From Stackebrandtia albiflava (GTDB taxonomy: Bacteria > Actinomycetota > Actinomycetes > Mycobacteriales > Micromonosporaceae), in NCBI RefSeq assembly GCF_007994225.1, contig NZ_VLLL01000012.1:62001-126000 (forward strand): DNA of 64,000 nucleotides, read 5' to 3'. The notes beneath the pieces are model-generated. The model made no database searches. It saw only the letters and a program-made list of their open reading frames with translations, and was not told where the DNA came from. The translations under genes and the position numbers were made by a program. This document shows, in pieces, positions 16,032-26,096 of the stretch; the stretch's first letter is position 1, and the number at the start of each line of letters is the position of its first letter.

Positions 16032-17579
16032 GTGGTGACCACAAGCCTGCAGCGTCCGAATCCGATGGGACGCCGCCTGATCGAGACGCGAGTGACTGTG
16101 AACGTCGAACCGGTGACAAACGGCGTGCCCCGGTCGGCGTGGCTGCGCCGATCCACCGCCGCGACCTGGCACCGCCCCTACGCGACGCTGCTGTTCGCGC
16201 TCGACTTCCTCGCCGCCGTCGTGTCCAGCGCCACCGCGATCGTGTTCACACCGAGCCCCACCGCCGGATTCACCGACAAGGTCACCCAGGAACTCGACCC
16301 GATCTTCTTCGCCATCGCGTACTGGCTGCTCCCGTTGACGTGGCTGCTGGCGCTGTGGGCGAACGGGGCCTACGACCGCCGCTACCTCGGCATCGGCACC
16401 GACGAGTTCAAACGGGTCGTGCGGGCGTTCGTGTCGGTCGTGTCGGTGGTGTCGGTGCTGGCGCTGATGGTCAAGACCGACCTGTCCAGGCTCGCGGTGT
16501 TCACCGCGCTCACCGTGGCGTTGCTGCTGATCTCGCTGCTGCGTTACCTGGCGCGGCGCACCCTGTACGTGCTTCGCAAGAACGGCAAGGCGGTGCAGCG
16601 GGTACTGCTCGTCGGGTCGTACCCGGAGGCGCTGGAGGTGCACCGGGTCGTGACCCGCACCGCGCAGGCCGGCCTGGTCCCCGTGGGGATCTTCCTCACC
16701 GAGGGCGCCGCCTCGGTGCGCGGCATCAACACGCCGGTCCCGACGTTCGCCAACCGGGACGTCGTGACACTGGCCGCCGACCTGGACGCCGACACCATCG
16801 CCGTGTGCGGCAACGCCGGCGCCGAACCCGGTGAACTCCGCCGCCTCGCGTGGCAGTTGGAGGGCACCGGCCGCGACCTCGTCGTGGCCCCCCAACTCAC
16901 CGACATCGCCGGCCCCCGCGTGCACATCCGGCCCGTGGAGGGCCTGCCGCTGCTGTACGTGGAGGAACCCACCCTCGCGGGCGTGTCGTGGCTGGTCAAG
17001 ACCCTGCTGGACCGGGCGGCGGCCCTCATCGGCCTCGCCCTGCTGACGCCGGTGTTCATCGCGGTGGCGATCTCGATCCGGGTCACCAGCCCCGGCCCGG
17101 TGTTCTTCCGGCAGCCGCGGGTCGGCATGGAGGGCAAGACGTTCCGGTGCTGGAAGTTCCGCACCATGTACATGGACGCCGAGGAACGCCAGGCCGCCCT
17201 CATGATGCAGAACGAGTCCGACGGGCTGCTGTTCAAGATCAAGGACGACCCGCGGGTGACGTCGGCGGGCCGGTTCCTGCGCCGCACCTCCCTGGACGAA
17301 CTGCCGCAGCTCATCAACGTCCTCAAGGGTGAGATGTCGCTGGTGGGTCCCCGGCCGCTGCCCGCCGAGAACGGCGACTTCCTGGGCGACGTGCGGCGGC
17401 GCCTGCTGGTGCGTCCCGGCATCACCGGGCTGTGGCAGGTGTCGGGACGCTCCGACCTGTCGTGGGACGACGCCGTCCGCCTCGACCTGTACTACGTGGA
17501 CAACTGGTCGCTCACCGCGGACCTGCAGATCCTCATGCGCACCGTCGCCGTCGTGCTGCGCCGCAAGGGCGCGTACTGA
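16032..17579 (+). CDS. Polyprenyl-phosphate sugar-1-phosphate transferase
   Basis: This 515-residue protein has the domain order of initiating exopolysaccharide glycosyltransferases: four or five N-terminal membrane helices (about 45-180), a CoA-binding-like Rossmann middle (about 190-320, VQRVLLVGSYPEA), and a catalytic sugar-transferase domain (about 330-515) with SPGPVFFRQPRVGMEGKTF, WKFRTM, RTSLDELPQLINVLKGEMS, VGPRP and the terminal KGAY. It moves a sugar phosphate from a nucleotide sugar to undecaprenyl or decaprenyl phosphate at the membrane, the first step of a repeat unit. Translation starts at one of two tandem GTG codons after GAAGG. Confidence 0.95.
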   Translation: MVTTSLQRPNPMGRRLIETRVTVNVEPVTNGVPRSAWLRRSTAATWHRPYATLLFALDFLAAVVSSATAIVFTPSPTAGFTDKVTQELDPIFFAIAYWLLPLTWLLALWANGAYDRRYLGIGTDEFKRVVRAFVSVVSVVSVLALMVKTDLSRLAVFTALTVALLLISLLRYLARRTLYVLRKNGKAVQRVLLVGSYPEALEVHRVVTRTAQAGLVPVGIFLTEGAASVRGINTPVPTFANRDVVTLAADLDADTIAVCGNAGAEPGELRRLAWQLEGTGRDLVVAPQLTDIAGPRVHIRPVEGLPLLYVEEPTLAGVSWLVKTLLDRAAALIGLALLTPVFIAVAISIRVTSPGPVFFRQPRVGMEGKTFRCWKFRTMYMDAEERQAALMMQNESDGLLFKIKDDPRVTSAGRFLRRTSLDELPQLINVLKGEMSLVGPRPLPAENGDFLGDVRRRLLVRPGITGLWQVSGRSDLSWDDAVRLDLYYVDNWSLTADLQILMRTVAVVLRRKGAY

Positions 17580-17644
17580 ACGATCCGTCACGCGAGACAC
17601 GCGTTACGCCGGAAGTGACGGCGCGGTGGTCGTAACCTTGTGAC

Positions 17645-18811
17645 ATGACCGCTTCATCCCGCAACGGCCCCGGATCGCGACGGCCGAGCGCCCGGGCCGT
17701 GTCGCGGGTGCCCACGGCGGGGGAACGGCGCCGCGGCGCCGCCGGCTCGGGCGGCCGGGGCACCACCTACGGCGGACGCTCCGGACGCCGCACGACACCA
17801 CCCGGCGGCCGCGCCAACCGGTTCGTCCTGGTGGCGTTGATCCTGTCGATCGTCGCCACGATCGGCGGCATCGGCGGCTGGGGTTACCTGGCGTCCCTCA
17901 ACGGCGGCCTCGACCGGTTCGACGCGTTCGATGGCCTCGACGACCGCCCCGACAAGGTCGTCGAAGGCAGCCTCAACGTCCTGGTCCTGGGCAGTGACTC
18001 CCGCAACCCCGACAGCAGCGAGGGCTCACGCGCCGACACCATCATGATGCTGCACGTCCCCGCCGACGGCGGGAAGGCGTACATCGTCTCGCTGCCGCGT
18101 GACCTGTGGGTCGAGATCCCCGCCAGCGAGGACGGCTCGTGGGGCGGCGGCATGGGCAAGCTCAACTCGGCGCTGTCCTCCGGTGGACTGCCGTTGATGG
18201 TGGCGACCGTCGAGAACTACAGCGGCGTCCGGATCGACCACGTCATGGAGATCGACTTCGACGGGTTGAAGGAGGTCGTCGACGCGCTCGGCGGCGTCAC
18301 GATGGACGTGGAACCCGCCACCGGTTACGACACGCTCGTGTCGATCCACAAGCCCTACCGCGAGTTCCAGGCGGGCGAGCAGGAACTCGACGGCGAGGAG
18401 GCGTTGGACTACGTCCGGCAGCGCAAACAGTTCCAGGACGGCGACTTCGCGCGGATGCGGCACCAACAGGAACTGCTGATGGCCATGATGGACAAGGCGA
18501 CCAGCGCCGGCATCATCACCAACCCGAACGCCCTCCAGTCGTTCCTGACGTCGGTACTCGACGCGGTCAAGGTGGACCAGGAGTTCGACCTGGTCGCGAC
18601 GGCCCTGCAATTCTCCCACCTGCGCAGTGACGACCTGGTGTTCCTGACCTGCCCCAACCTGGGAAGCCAGATCATCGGTGACGAGGACGTCGTCGTGTCG
18701 GATCCGGAGAACGCGGGGCCGATGTTCCAGGCGATCGGCAACGACGAGATGGCCGAATGGGTGAAGAACCACCCCGACGCCGTCAAGGGAAGCGACGCCG
18801 ATACCCAGTGA
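17645..18811 (+). CDS. LCP (LytR-CpsA-Psr) family transferase, first of three
   Basis: A 388-residue membrane-anchored enzyme. A basic, disordered cytoplasmic tail (1-58) precedes one membrane helix (about 59-82). The LCP domain follows, with VLVLGSDSRNPD, ADTIMMLHVPAD, YIVSLPRDLWVEIP and the DYVRQRKQFQDGDFARMRHQ arginine segment that binds the lipid pyrophosphate. LCP enzymes attach secondary glycopolymers to peptidoglycan outside the cell. It follows the initiating transferase by 65 bp on the same strand and is likely co-transcribed. Confidence 0.94.
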   Translation: MTASSRNGPGSRRPSARAVSRVPTAGERRRGAAGSGGRGTTYGGRSGRRTTPPGGRANRFVLVALILSIVATIGGIGGWGYLASLNGGLDRFDAFDGLDDRPDKVVEGSLNVLVLGSDSRNPDSSEGSRADTIMMLHVPADGGKAYIVSLPRDLWVEIPASEDGSWGGGMGKLNSALSSGGLPLMVATVENYSGVRIDHVMEIDFDGLKEVVDALGGVTMDVEPATGYDTLVSIHKPYREFQAGEQELDGEEALDYVRQRKQFQDGDFARMRHQQELLMAMMDKATSAGIITNPNALQSFLTSVLDAVKVDQEFDLVATALQFSHLRSDDLVFLTCPNLGSQIIGDEDVVVSDPENAGPMFQAIGNDEMAEWVKNHPDAVKGSDADTQ

Positions 18812-19018
18812 CGACCCGCCCGGCGGTGCGCGCCACTCCGCCGACCGGGCGGGATTTCCCGGCCGAACGCGCCCGGCGCGGCGTGTCGGGCCGTCGCCGT
18901 TCATCCGTTCGGGTGCTTAGACTGGTCCCCTGCCGCACCGGGCCGCGCGCCGCGCCGCCCGGCACCCCCGCGAGACCGTTCGACATCGGACCGCATCGGC
19001 GATCAAGGGACGACACTC

Positions 19019-20098
19019 ATGAGCAGACGACGAGGCAGCCGGCGGATGACCCCCGCCCGTTCCCCATGGTGGGCCAAGGGGTTCGTCGGGTTCGGGGCGG
19101 TCCTGATGGTCGTGTCGCTGGCCACGGTCGGGTACGCGCAGGTGCTCCTCAACCAGGTCAACGACGCGATCACCACCGACGACCTCCTGGGCGACGACAG
19201 CGAGCCGGGGGGAGACCTGACCGGACCGTTGAACTTCCTCGTCATCGGTTCCGACATGCGTGACGACTGGGACAGCGCCCACTCCGACTCGATCATGATC
19301 GTCCACGTCAATGAGACGTTGACGTCGGCGAACATCATCTCGGTGCCGCGTGACCTGTACGTCACCATCCCCGACTGCGGCGACCTGTACACCAGCCCCT
19401 GCCAGTCCAAGGTCAACGACGCGTTCGCCGCCGGCGGCAAGGACGCCGCCGCGTCCGTGCAGAACCTCGCCCAGACCCTCACCTCACACACCGGGATCAC
19501 CTTCGACGGCGCCGCCATGATCAACTTCGACGGTTTCGCGGACATGGTCGAGACACTGGGAAGCGTCGAACTGTGCGTCCCGTTCGACATGACGCTGGCC
19601 CACCCGAAGGGCACCTTCGTGGAGAAGGGCTGCAAGGACTACGACGCCCGGCTCGCCCTGGGGATCGTCCGGGAACGCTACTCGTACGGCCCCGAGACGC
19701 CCGGCTGGACACCCGAATGGGGAATCGGGGACTTCGGGCGGCAGCACATGCAGCAGCACTTCATCAAACAGCTCCTCAAACGCGCCAAGGACCTCGGCTA
19801 CATGACCGACCCGACGAAGGTCGGCACCCTCATCGAGGGCATCGGCGACCAGATGCTGCTCGACCTCGGCGGCAGGTCCGTCATCGACTTCGCGTTCGCG
19901 TTGCGCGGCATCGACCCGACCGCGCTCACCACCATCCGGATCCCGTCCGAACCCATGGACATCAACGGCACCTCCTACGTCGTGACCCAACCGGGGCCGC
20001 AGGAGATCGCCGCCGAGGCCCTGTACGCGGCGGTCCGCACCGACGACCTGTCGGCGTGGGTCGGTAAGAACCCCGACTGGGTCAACAACGACAAGTGA
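19019..20098 (+). CDS. LCP family transferase, second of three
   Basis: A 359-residue protein with a short basic N-terminus, a membrane helix (about 20-45) and an LCP domain (FLVIGSDMRDDWD, SDSIMIVHVNE, IISVPRDLYVTIP, VRERYSYGPETPG, FGRQHMQQHFIKQLL). It carries cysteines (IPDCGDLYTSPCQSKV, LCVPFDM, KGCKDY) that are shared with the third copy but not the first, suggesting disulfides in the extracellular domain. It resembles the third LCP far more than the first, pointing to a local duplication. Confidence 0.94.
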   Translation: MSRRRGSRRMTPARSPWWAKGFVGFGAVLMVVSLATVGYAQVLLNQVNDAITTDDLLGDDSEPGGDLTGPLNFLVIGSDMRDDWDSAHSDSIMIVHVNETLTSANIISVPRDLYVTIPDCGDLYTSPCQSKVNDAFAAGGKDAAASVQNLAQTLTSHTGITFDGAAMINFDGFADMVETLGSVELCVPFDMTLAHPKGTFVEKGCKDYDARLALGIVRERYSYGPETPGWTPEWGIGDFGRQHMQQHFIKQLLKRAKDLGYMTDPTKVGTLIEGIGDQMLLDLGGRSVIDFAFALRGIDPTALTTIRIPSEPMDINGTSYVVTQPGPQEIAAEALYAAVRTDDLSAWVGKNPDWVNNDK

Positions 20099-20216
20099 CC
20101 ACCCGGATCGACCTCCGGCGTCGCCACGATCCCGACCAACTCACGTCACCGGGCAACTCCACACCCGTCTCAGTGCGTTCCTCAAGTGGTCCCACTCCCC
20201 GACCGAGGACGACACG

Positions 20217-21284
20217 ATGGGCACACGTGAAGCCGGACGCCGGCACGCCGTTCCACGCCCGCCCTGGTGGGCGTTCCCGCTGACCGGGTTCGGTGCGCTG
20301 TTGACCGTGTTGTCGATCGCGACACTCGGCTACAGCGCGGTCCTCCTCCACTCCGTGGACGCCGCGCTGGAGGACAAGCCGCTGCTGCCCGACCAGGAGG
20401 CCCCCGACCCGGGCGACGAGATCACCGGGCCGCTGAACATCCTGCTCGTCGGCGCCGACCTGCGGGTCGACCGGCACAACCGGGCGTTGGCCGACACCAT
20501 CATCGTCCTGCACATCGACCGGGACCTGGACACCGCGACCCTGGTCTCCATCCCCCGTGACCTGCGGGTCGACATCCCCGACTGCGGACCGGACGCGGGC
20601 GGCGCCGGCTGCCTCGACAAGATCAACGCCTCGTACTCGCTGGTCGGCCCGAAGGTGGAGGACTCCATGGCGAACCTCGCCACCACCCTGACCGACCTCA
20701 CCGGCGTGACCTTCGACGGCGCGGCCGTCGTCAACTTCGAGGGCTTCCTCAGCACCGTGGAGATGTTCGGCGGCATCGAACTGTGTCTCTCGCAGGACCT
20801 CTACACCGAACACGGCGACGGTTTCTACCCCGCCGGATGCAACGAGTACGACCCCTCCGACGCCCTGTCCATCGTGCGGGAACGCAAGAACTGGCCCGAC
20901 GGCGACTACGGCCGGCAGCGGATGCAGCAACACTTCCTCAGGCAACTGCTCAAGAGAGCCGAGCAGGAGGGCTACCTGTCCGACCCGACGAAGGTCGTCG
21001 CGCTGATCGACGCGATGGCAGGGCAGATCGTCTACGACCTGCAGGGCCGCGACGTCGTCGACTTCGCGGTGGCGCTGCGCCACATCGACCCCGACACCAT
21101 GCAGACCCTGAAACTGCCGTCGACGACACAGAACATCGACGGCGTCTCATACGTGGTCATCCAACCCGGCAGTACCGACGACGTGCTGTCACAGTCGCTG
21201 TTCGCCGCGATCCGAGACGACACGCTGGCCGCCTGGGTCGCCGCCAATCCCGGGTACGTCAACGCCGACCCGGCGCGGCGGTGA
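20217..21284 (+). CDS. LCP family transferase, third of three
   Basis: A 355-residue close paralogue of the preceding gene: matching N-terminal stretch (PWWAFPLTGFGALLTVLSIA against PWWAKGFVGFGAVLMVVSLA), the same cysteine pattern (IPDCGPDAGGAGCLDKI, LCLSQDL, AGCNEY) and the core ILLVGADLR, ADTIIVLHIDRD, VSIPRDLRVDIP, VRERKNWPDGDYGRQRMQQH. A GADLR in place of GSDxR is the main core difference. It is expected to ligate a glycopolymer to the wall; whether it uses the same substrate as its neighbour is unknown. Confidence 0.94.
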   Translation: MGTREAGRRHAVPRPPWWAFPLTGFGALLTVLSIATLGYSAVLLHSVDAALEDKPLLPDQEAPDPGDEITGPLNILLVGADLRVDRHNRALADTIIVLHIDRDLDTATLVSIPRDLRVDIPDCGPDAGGAGCLDKINASYSLVGPKVEDSMANLATTLTDLTGVTFDGAAVVNFEGFLSTVEMFGGIELCLSQDLYTEHGDGFYPAGCNEYDPSDALSIVRERKNWPDGDYGRQRMQQHFLRQLLKRAEQEGYLSDPTKVVALIDAMAGQIVYDLQGRDVVDFAVALRHIDPDTMQTLKLPSTTQNIDGVSYVVIQPGSTDDVLSQSLFAAIRDDTLAAWVAANPGYVNADPARR

Positions 21285-21286
21285 CG

Positions 21287-22261
21287 TCACACCGTCAACA
21301 GGACCTTTCCGACGTGTCCGCCGGCCTCCAGGATCCGGTGGCCCTCGGCGGCCTCGGCCATCGGCAGCCGCCGCGCCACGACCGGCCGGATCGCGCCACG
21401 CGCCAGCAGCGGCCACACCTCCCTGTTCACGGCGTCGACGATGTCGATGCGTTCGTCCAACGGCCGGGAACGCAGGCCCGTGGCCGTGATGCCCGCGCGT
21501 TTCGCCAACAGCGCGCCGATGTGCAGCGTCGCCTTCGTGCCGCCCTGCATGCCGATGATCGCGAGGTGACCACCCGGGGCCAGCGCCGCGATGTTGCGTT
21601 CCAGGTAGGCGGCGCCCATGTTGTCCAGGATCACGTCGACGCCGCGGTCGTTGGTGAACCGGTGCGCCTCCGCCACGAAGTCCTCGTCGCGGTAGTCCAC
21701 GACGACGGAGGCACCCAACGCCCGCAACGCGTCCCGGTTGGCGTCGCGGGCGGTCGCCATCACGCGGCAGCCGCGCGCCGCCGCCAACTGGATCGCGAAG
21801 GTGCCGATACCGCCCGACCCGCCGTGCACCAGCAGGGTCCGGCCCTCGGCGAGACCGGCGAGCGCGAACACGTTCGACCACACGGTCGCGGCGGCCTCGG
21901 GCAGGCCCGCCGCCTCGATCAGGCCCACCCCGAGCGGGACCGGAAGCACCAGGCCGGCGTCTACGGTGACCCGTTCGGCGTACCCGCCGCCGGACAGCAG
22001 CGCGCACACCCGGTCGCCGACCTGCCAGGCGGTGACGTCCTCCCCCACCGCCGAGACCACGCCGGAGCACTCCAGGCCGGGGAACTCCGACGCGTTGGGC
22101 GGCGGCGGGTAACGGCCCTCCCGCTGCAGCAGGTCCGCCCGGTTCACTCCGGCCGCCGCGACGTCGATCCGGACCTCACCGGGACCGGGGACCACATCCG
22201 CCACCTCACGCCAACGCAGCACCTCGGGTCCACCCGGCGAGTCGATCTCCACGGCGTACAT
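21287..22261 (-). CDS. Zinc-type alcohol dehydrogenase-like NAD(P)H:quinone oxidoreductase
   Basis: A 324-residue medium-chain reductase of the quinone-oxidoreductase/PIG3 type. The catalytic-domain start is MYAVEIDSPGGPEVLRW, with NRADLLQREGRYPPPP and ASEFPGLECSGVVS; the NADPH loop is LLVHGGSGGIGTFAIQLA and the C-terminus is GKVLLTV. The usual structural-zinc cysteines are absent, as in this subfamily. The start at 22261 was chosen by alignment to the family; further upstream the frame stays open without family features. It ends 2 nt from the convergent third LCP gene. Confidence 0.9.
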   Translation of the reverse strand: MYAVEIDSPGGPEVLRWREVADVVPGPGEVRIDVAAAGVNRADLLQREGRYPPPPNASEFPGLECSGVVSAVGEDVTAWQVGDRVCALLSGGGYAERVTVDAGLVLPVPLGVGLIEAAGLPEAAATVWSNVFALAGLAEGRTLLVHGGSGGIGTFAIQLAAARGCRVMATARDANRDALRALGASVVVDYRDEDFVAEAHRFTNDRGVDVILDNMGAAYLERNIAALAPGGHLAIIGMQGGTKATLHIGALLAKRAGITATGLRSRPLDERIDIVDAVNREVWPLLARGAIRPVVARRLPMAEAAEGHRILEAGGHVGKVLLTV

Positions 22262-22637
22262 GTCTCGATCGTAGGCCGCGGTGCCGGTCGCCACCAGGAC
22301 AGCCGGGATGCGGGACGGGTGAGACGCGGCCGAGGACGTGGCGGCGGCGGCGCGGGCGGGCGAACCTGAAGCCACCCTGAATAACGGATTGACGACCGAC
22401 GGTGACCCGGATGAGGATGGACGCATCGTCGCGGGTGGTCTGCCCCCGGTCGGGGCGGGGTCTGGCCGCCAGTCCGACACGCGCACCCGACACATGCCCG
22501 GTCACGCGGCGGATACGCCGCAACCGGCCGGCCGGGCCGGCTTCGACGCCCCGTTCCGCCCGACACCGGCCCACCTCGCCCGTTCCCGGGACTTCGGTGA
22601 CGACCACACCGTCCCGGATTCGGTATCCTGGCCGACG
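22262..22637. other. Intergenic region between divergent genes
   Basis: The 376 bp separate the quinone oxidoreductase and the WecG-type transferase. Both reading frames of the neighbours extend through it without stops, which reflects GC-rich composition. TTGACG at 22391-22396 is a possible -35; no convincing -10 follows. Nothing else is recognised. Confidence 0.4.
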
Positions 22638-23438
22638 ATGTCAGACATTCCCGACTCCCCCGGCCGGTTCCGTTGCTGCGGAGTGCTCATCGACGGGTAC
22701 GACCCCGCCACCGCGACCACGGCGCTGCTCGCCTCGCGCTACGGCACGCCGCGCCGCACCCACCTGTGCAACGCCTACACGCTGTCGCTGGCGCTGCGCG
22801 ACCCCGCGTACCGGGACATGCTCAACGACGCCGACATCAACTTCTCCGACGGCCACTACCTGGCCATGGTCGGTAAACGACGCGGCCAGACCCTCATGAC
22901 CGAACGCGTCTACGGCCCCGACCTGATGTTCCACGCCATGGACGCGGGCCGCGAACTCGGGCTGCGGCACTACCTGTACGGGGCGTCGCCCGAGACCGTC
23001 GCGAAACTCAAGACCGCCCTGGAGGCGAAACTCCCCGGCGTGGACATCGTCGCCGCCGAGTCACCGCCGTTCCGGCCCCTCACCGACGCCGAGGCCGCCG
23101 ACCTGGAGAGCCGCGTCGCCGACGTCAAACCCGACCTGTTCTGGGTCGGGCTCGGCACGCCCCGGCAGGACGAGTTCGTCGCCGGATTCGCCGCCCGGCT
23201 CCGCTGCACACTCGTCCCCGTCGGCGCCGCCTTCGACTTCTGGTCCGGCAACAAACCGATGGCACCGAAGTTCGTGCAGCGGAACGGCCTCGAATGGGCG
23301 TACCGGCTGGCGACCGAGCCCCGCCGACTGTGGAGGCGATACCTCATCGGCAACACCTCGTTCGTGTACGGGGTACTCACCGACGGCCGCCGCAACCGGC
23401 GCCTGGACGCGGCGGCTCAGCGCCGGAACGTCTCCTGA
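22638..23438 (+). CDS. WecG/TagA/CpsF-family glycosyltransferase
   Basis: The 266-residue enzyme matches the GT26 family: THLCNAYTLSLALRDPAYRD, ADINFSDGHYLAMVGKRRG, RVYGPDLM, YLYGASPETVAKL, PDLFWVGLGTPRQDEF and VGAAFDFWSGNKPMAPKFVQ, ending in a basic amphipathic tail (EPRRLWRRYLIGN) that docks to the membrane. It adds a sugar, commonly ManNAc or ManNAcA, to a lipid-linked sugar. The last 22 bp overlap the convergent fcl gene. Confidence 0.94.
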   Translation: MSDIPDSPGRFRCCGVLIDGYDPATATTALLASRYGTPRRTHLCNAYTLSLALRDPAYRDMLNDADINFSDGHYLAMVGKRRGQTLMTERVYGPDLMFHAMDAGRELGLRHYLYGASPETVAKLKTALEAKLPGVDIVAAESPPFRPLTDAEAADLESRVADVKPDLFWVGLGTPRQDEFVAGFAARLRCTLVPVGAAFDFWSGNKPMAPKFVQRNGLEWAYRLATEPRRLWRRYLIGNTSFVYGVLTDGRRNRRLDAAAQRRNVS

Positions 23439-24382
23439 TTCGCCAGGAACCACTCGTACGTCGAGGTGACACCCTCCGCCAATCCGATCCGGGGCTCCCA
23501 ACCGAGAGAACGGATCCGGCCGGAGTCCATGAGCTTGCGCGGCGTGCCGTCGATCTTGGACAGGTCGTGGCCGATCCGGCCCTCGTAACCGACCACCTTC
23601 GCCATCAACGCCACCAGATCGTTGATGACGATGTCCTCACCGAAACCGACGTTGACCGGCTCCGGCCCGTCGTACCGGCGGAGCAACGTCAACACCGCCC
23701 GGCCCAGGTCGTCGGCGTGCAGAAACTCCCGCATCGTCGTACCGGTGCCGTACACGACGAACTCCTCGTCCCCGGCGACCTTGGCGTCGTGCAGCCGACG
23801 CAGCAGCATCGGGAAGGCGTGCGCGCCCGGCAGCGCGAAGTTGTCGCCCGGCCCGTACAGGTTCGTCGGCATCGCCGAGACGAACGAACAGCCGTACTGC
23901 TCCCGCAACGCCTGCACGTGGTACACGCCGGCGATCTTCGCGATCGCGTATCCGAAGTTCGACGGCTCCAACGGCCCCGTCATCAGCGAATCCTCCCGGA
24001 TCGGCTGAGGCGCGAACTTCGGGTAGATGCAACTCGACCCCAGGAACACCGCACGGGTCACCCCGAACTCCCGGGCACCGTCGAGCAGGTTCAACTGGAT
24101 GCGCAGGTTGTCCGACAGGAAGTCGGCGTTGGCGGCCGCGTTCCCGTAGATGCCCCCGACCTTCGCGGCCGCGGCGATCAGGTAGTCCGGACGCTCCTGC
24201 GACAGGAAGTCGTAGGTGGCGGCGCGGTCCATCAGATCCAGTTCGGCGCTGCGCCGGCCCACCAGGTTCCGGTACCCCTCGGCCTCGAACGCCCGCCAGA
24301 TCGCCGACCCCGCCAACCCGCTGTGACCGGCGATGTAGATCTTCGCGTCCTTCGGGATGTCGTGATGGAAATCCGTCGGCAT
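23417..24382 (-). CDS. fcl: GDP-L-fucose synthase
   Basis: A 321-residue epimerase/reductase that converts GDP-4-keto-6-deoxymannose to GDP-L-fucose with NADPH. It has the Rossmann loop IAGHSGLAGSA near residue 17, the FLGSSCIYPKFAPQPIREDS active-site strand, and the catalytic Tyr/Lys pair in GYAIAK. The divergent neighbour gmd supplies its substrate; the two starts are 119 bp apart. Confidence 0.95.
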   Translation of the reverse strand: MPTDFHHDIPKDAKIYIAGHSGLAGSAIWRAFEAEGYRNLVGRRSAELDLMDRAATYDFLSQERPDYLIAAAAKVGGIYGNAAANADFLSDNLRIQLNLLDGAREFGVTRAVFLGSSCIYPKFAPQPIREDSLMTGPLEPSNFGYAIAKIAGVYHVQALREQYGCSFVSAMPTNLYGPGDNFALPGAHAFPMLLRRLHDAKVAGDEEFVVYGTGTTMREFLHADDLGRAVLTLLRRYDGPEPVNVGFGEDIVINDLVALMAKVVGYEGRIGHDLSKIDGTPRKLMDSGRIRSLGWEPRIGLAEGVTSTYEWFLANQETFRR

Positions 24383-24501
24383 CGTCTCTCCTCGCTAGGC
24401 GCACGCGTCGGGCGTGAAGCCTACCAACCTCACCGCCGAGCCGATCCCGCGAAGCTGTGTAGGCTCAACCGTCGCGGATCACAGAAACGTAAAGGACGAC
24501 C

Positions 24502-25530
24502 ATGAATCGACCCCGTCGCACCGCACTGATCACCGGCATCACCGGACAGGACGGCTCCCATCTGGCCGAGCTGCTGCTCGGCAAGGGCTACGAGGTGCAC
24601 GGCATCGTCCGCCGGTCCTCCACCATCAGCGGCAACTCCCGACTCGACGGGATCTACCAGCCGCCGCACACCCCCGACCAGCAGCTCTTCCTCCACTACG
24701 GCGACATCACCGACGCCAGCATGCTCACCAACGTCATCCGGGACATCCAACCCGACGAGGTGTACAACCTCGCGGCGCAGAGCCACGTCCACGTCAGCTT
24801 CCAGATCCCCGACTACACCGGCAACGTCGACGCGCTGGGAACCATCCGGCTGCTCGAAGCGGTCCGGGCGTCCGACTGCGGCGCCCGGTTCTACCAGGCG
24901 TCCACCTCCGAACTGTTCGGGTCGACGCCGCCGCCGCAGAACGAGGAGAGCCCGTTCCACCCCCGCAGCCCCTACGGCGTCGCGAAGCTGTACTCGTACT
25001 GGGCGGTCGTCAACTATCGGGAGGCGTACGGGCTGCACGCCAGCAACGGCATCCTGTTCAACCACGAGGGACCGCGCCGCGGCGAGACCTTCGTGACCCG
25101 CAAGATCACCCGTGCCGTGGCGAGGATCGCCGCCGGTATCCAGGACGCCGTCTACATGGGCAACCTCAACGCGGTCCGCGACTGGGGTTACGCACCCGAG
25201 TACGTCGAGGGCATGTGGCGGATGTTGCAACACGACACGCCCGACGACTACGTGCTCGCCACCGGGGAGGGCGCCACCGTGCGCGACTTCGTCGAGGTCG
25301 CGTTCGGTCACGCCGGTCTCGAATGGGAGAAGTACGTCCGGCACGACTCGGGTCAGGAGCGGCCCGCCGAGGTGGACGCGTTGATCGGCGACGCCTCCAA
25401 GGCCAAGCGGATTCTCGGCTGGGAGGCGAAGACGCACTGGCGTGACCTGGCGAAACTCATGGTCGACGCCGACCGGCAACTGCTCGACGACCAGTTGTCC
25501 GGCCGCACGGTCCACGCCGAACACCACTGA
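24502..25530 (+). CDS. gmd: GDP-mannose 4,6-dehydratase
   Basis: A 342-residue extended SDR that dehydrates GDP-mannose to GDP-4-keto-6-deoxymannose. Signature segments are [68 protein letters not shown], the YGVAK catalytic pair, and [20 protein letters not shown]. With fcl it makes GDP-fucose, presumably for the surface glycan assembled by neighbouring genes. Confidence 0.96.
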   Translation: MNRPRRTALITGITGQDGSHLAELLLGKGYEVHGIVRRSSTISGNSRLDGIYQPPHTPDQQLFLHYGDITDASMLTNVIRDIQPDEVYNLAAQSHVHVSFQIPDYTGNVDALGTIRLLEAVRASDCGARFYQASTSELFGSTPPPQNEESPFHPRSPYGVAKLYSYWAVVNYREAYGLHASNGILFNHEGPRRGETFVTRKITRAVARIAAGIQDAVYMGNLNAVRDWGYAPEYVEGMWRMLQHDTPDDYVLATGEGATVRDFVEVAFGHAGLEWEKYVRHDSGQERPAEVDALIGDASKAKRILGWEAKTHWRDLAKLMVDADRQLLDDQLSGRTVHAEHH

Positions 25531-25613
25531 CGGGAACGACGGTCTCCCACTCGCCACGGTGGGAGACCGGAAACGCGTTGCGGCGGGCACCGGCCGGGGT
25601 TAGGTTTCCCCAC

Positions 25614-25964
25614 ATGCTCGACGACATGCGCACCGGCCTCAAGTCCGCCATGAAGCAGCGTGATCGTGTCGCGGTCGCGGCGCTGCGATCGGCGTTGGCG
25701 GCCGTCGACAACGCGGGCGCCGTCCCGGTCGACGACACCGCGGAGGCGGGCACGGGGAACGCGCACGTCGCGGGGTCCGTCGGCCTCGGTGCCGGGGAGA
25801 CGGCACGCCGTCACCTCACGGACGCAGACGTCCGCGCGGTCGTGGCGGCCGAGGTACGGGAGCGGAACTCCGCCGCCGAGGAGTACGAACGGCTCGGCCA
25901 GACCGAGACCGCCGAACGGCTCCGGGCGGAGGCGGAGGTCCTGAACCGCCATCTCGCCGGCTGA
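25614..25964 (+). CDS. GatB/YqeY-domain protein
   Basis: A 116-residue protein of the YqeY type with MLDDMRTGLKSAMKQRDRVAVAALRSALAAVDN at the start, a variable middle insert, and the RNSAAEEYERLGQTETAERLRAEAEVL helix pair, all typical. YqeY resembles the tail of GatB, the amidotransferase that corrects Glu-tRNA(Gln), so RNA binding is suspected. Shorter than the usual 150 residues because the C-terminal tail is missing, which is common in actinobacteria. Confidence 0.85.
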   Translation: MLDDMRTGLKSAMKQRDRVAVAALRSALAAVDNAGAVPVDDTAEAGTGNAHVAGSVGLGAGETARRHLTDADVRAVVAAEVRERNSAAEEYERLGQTETAERLRAEAEVLNRHLAG

Positions 25965-26096
25965 GCCGGTCGCCGGATCACGGCCGTCCGGAGCACTCTC
26001 CACATGAGACGAATCCGGACGGGCGCCGGTCGGTACGGGGCCGGTCCTCGCGGACACACTTCTCCGGACACGGCCGCCGACACCCCCGGGTGCCGC

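Noticed and set aside
22262-22495. N-terminal extension of the quinone oxidoreductase to 22495
   Set aside because: The added 78 residues lack family similarity, signal or ribosome site; the family start is at 22261.
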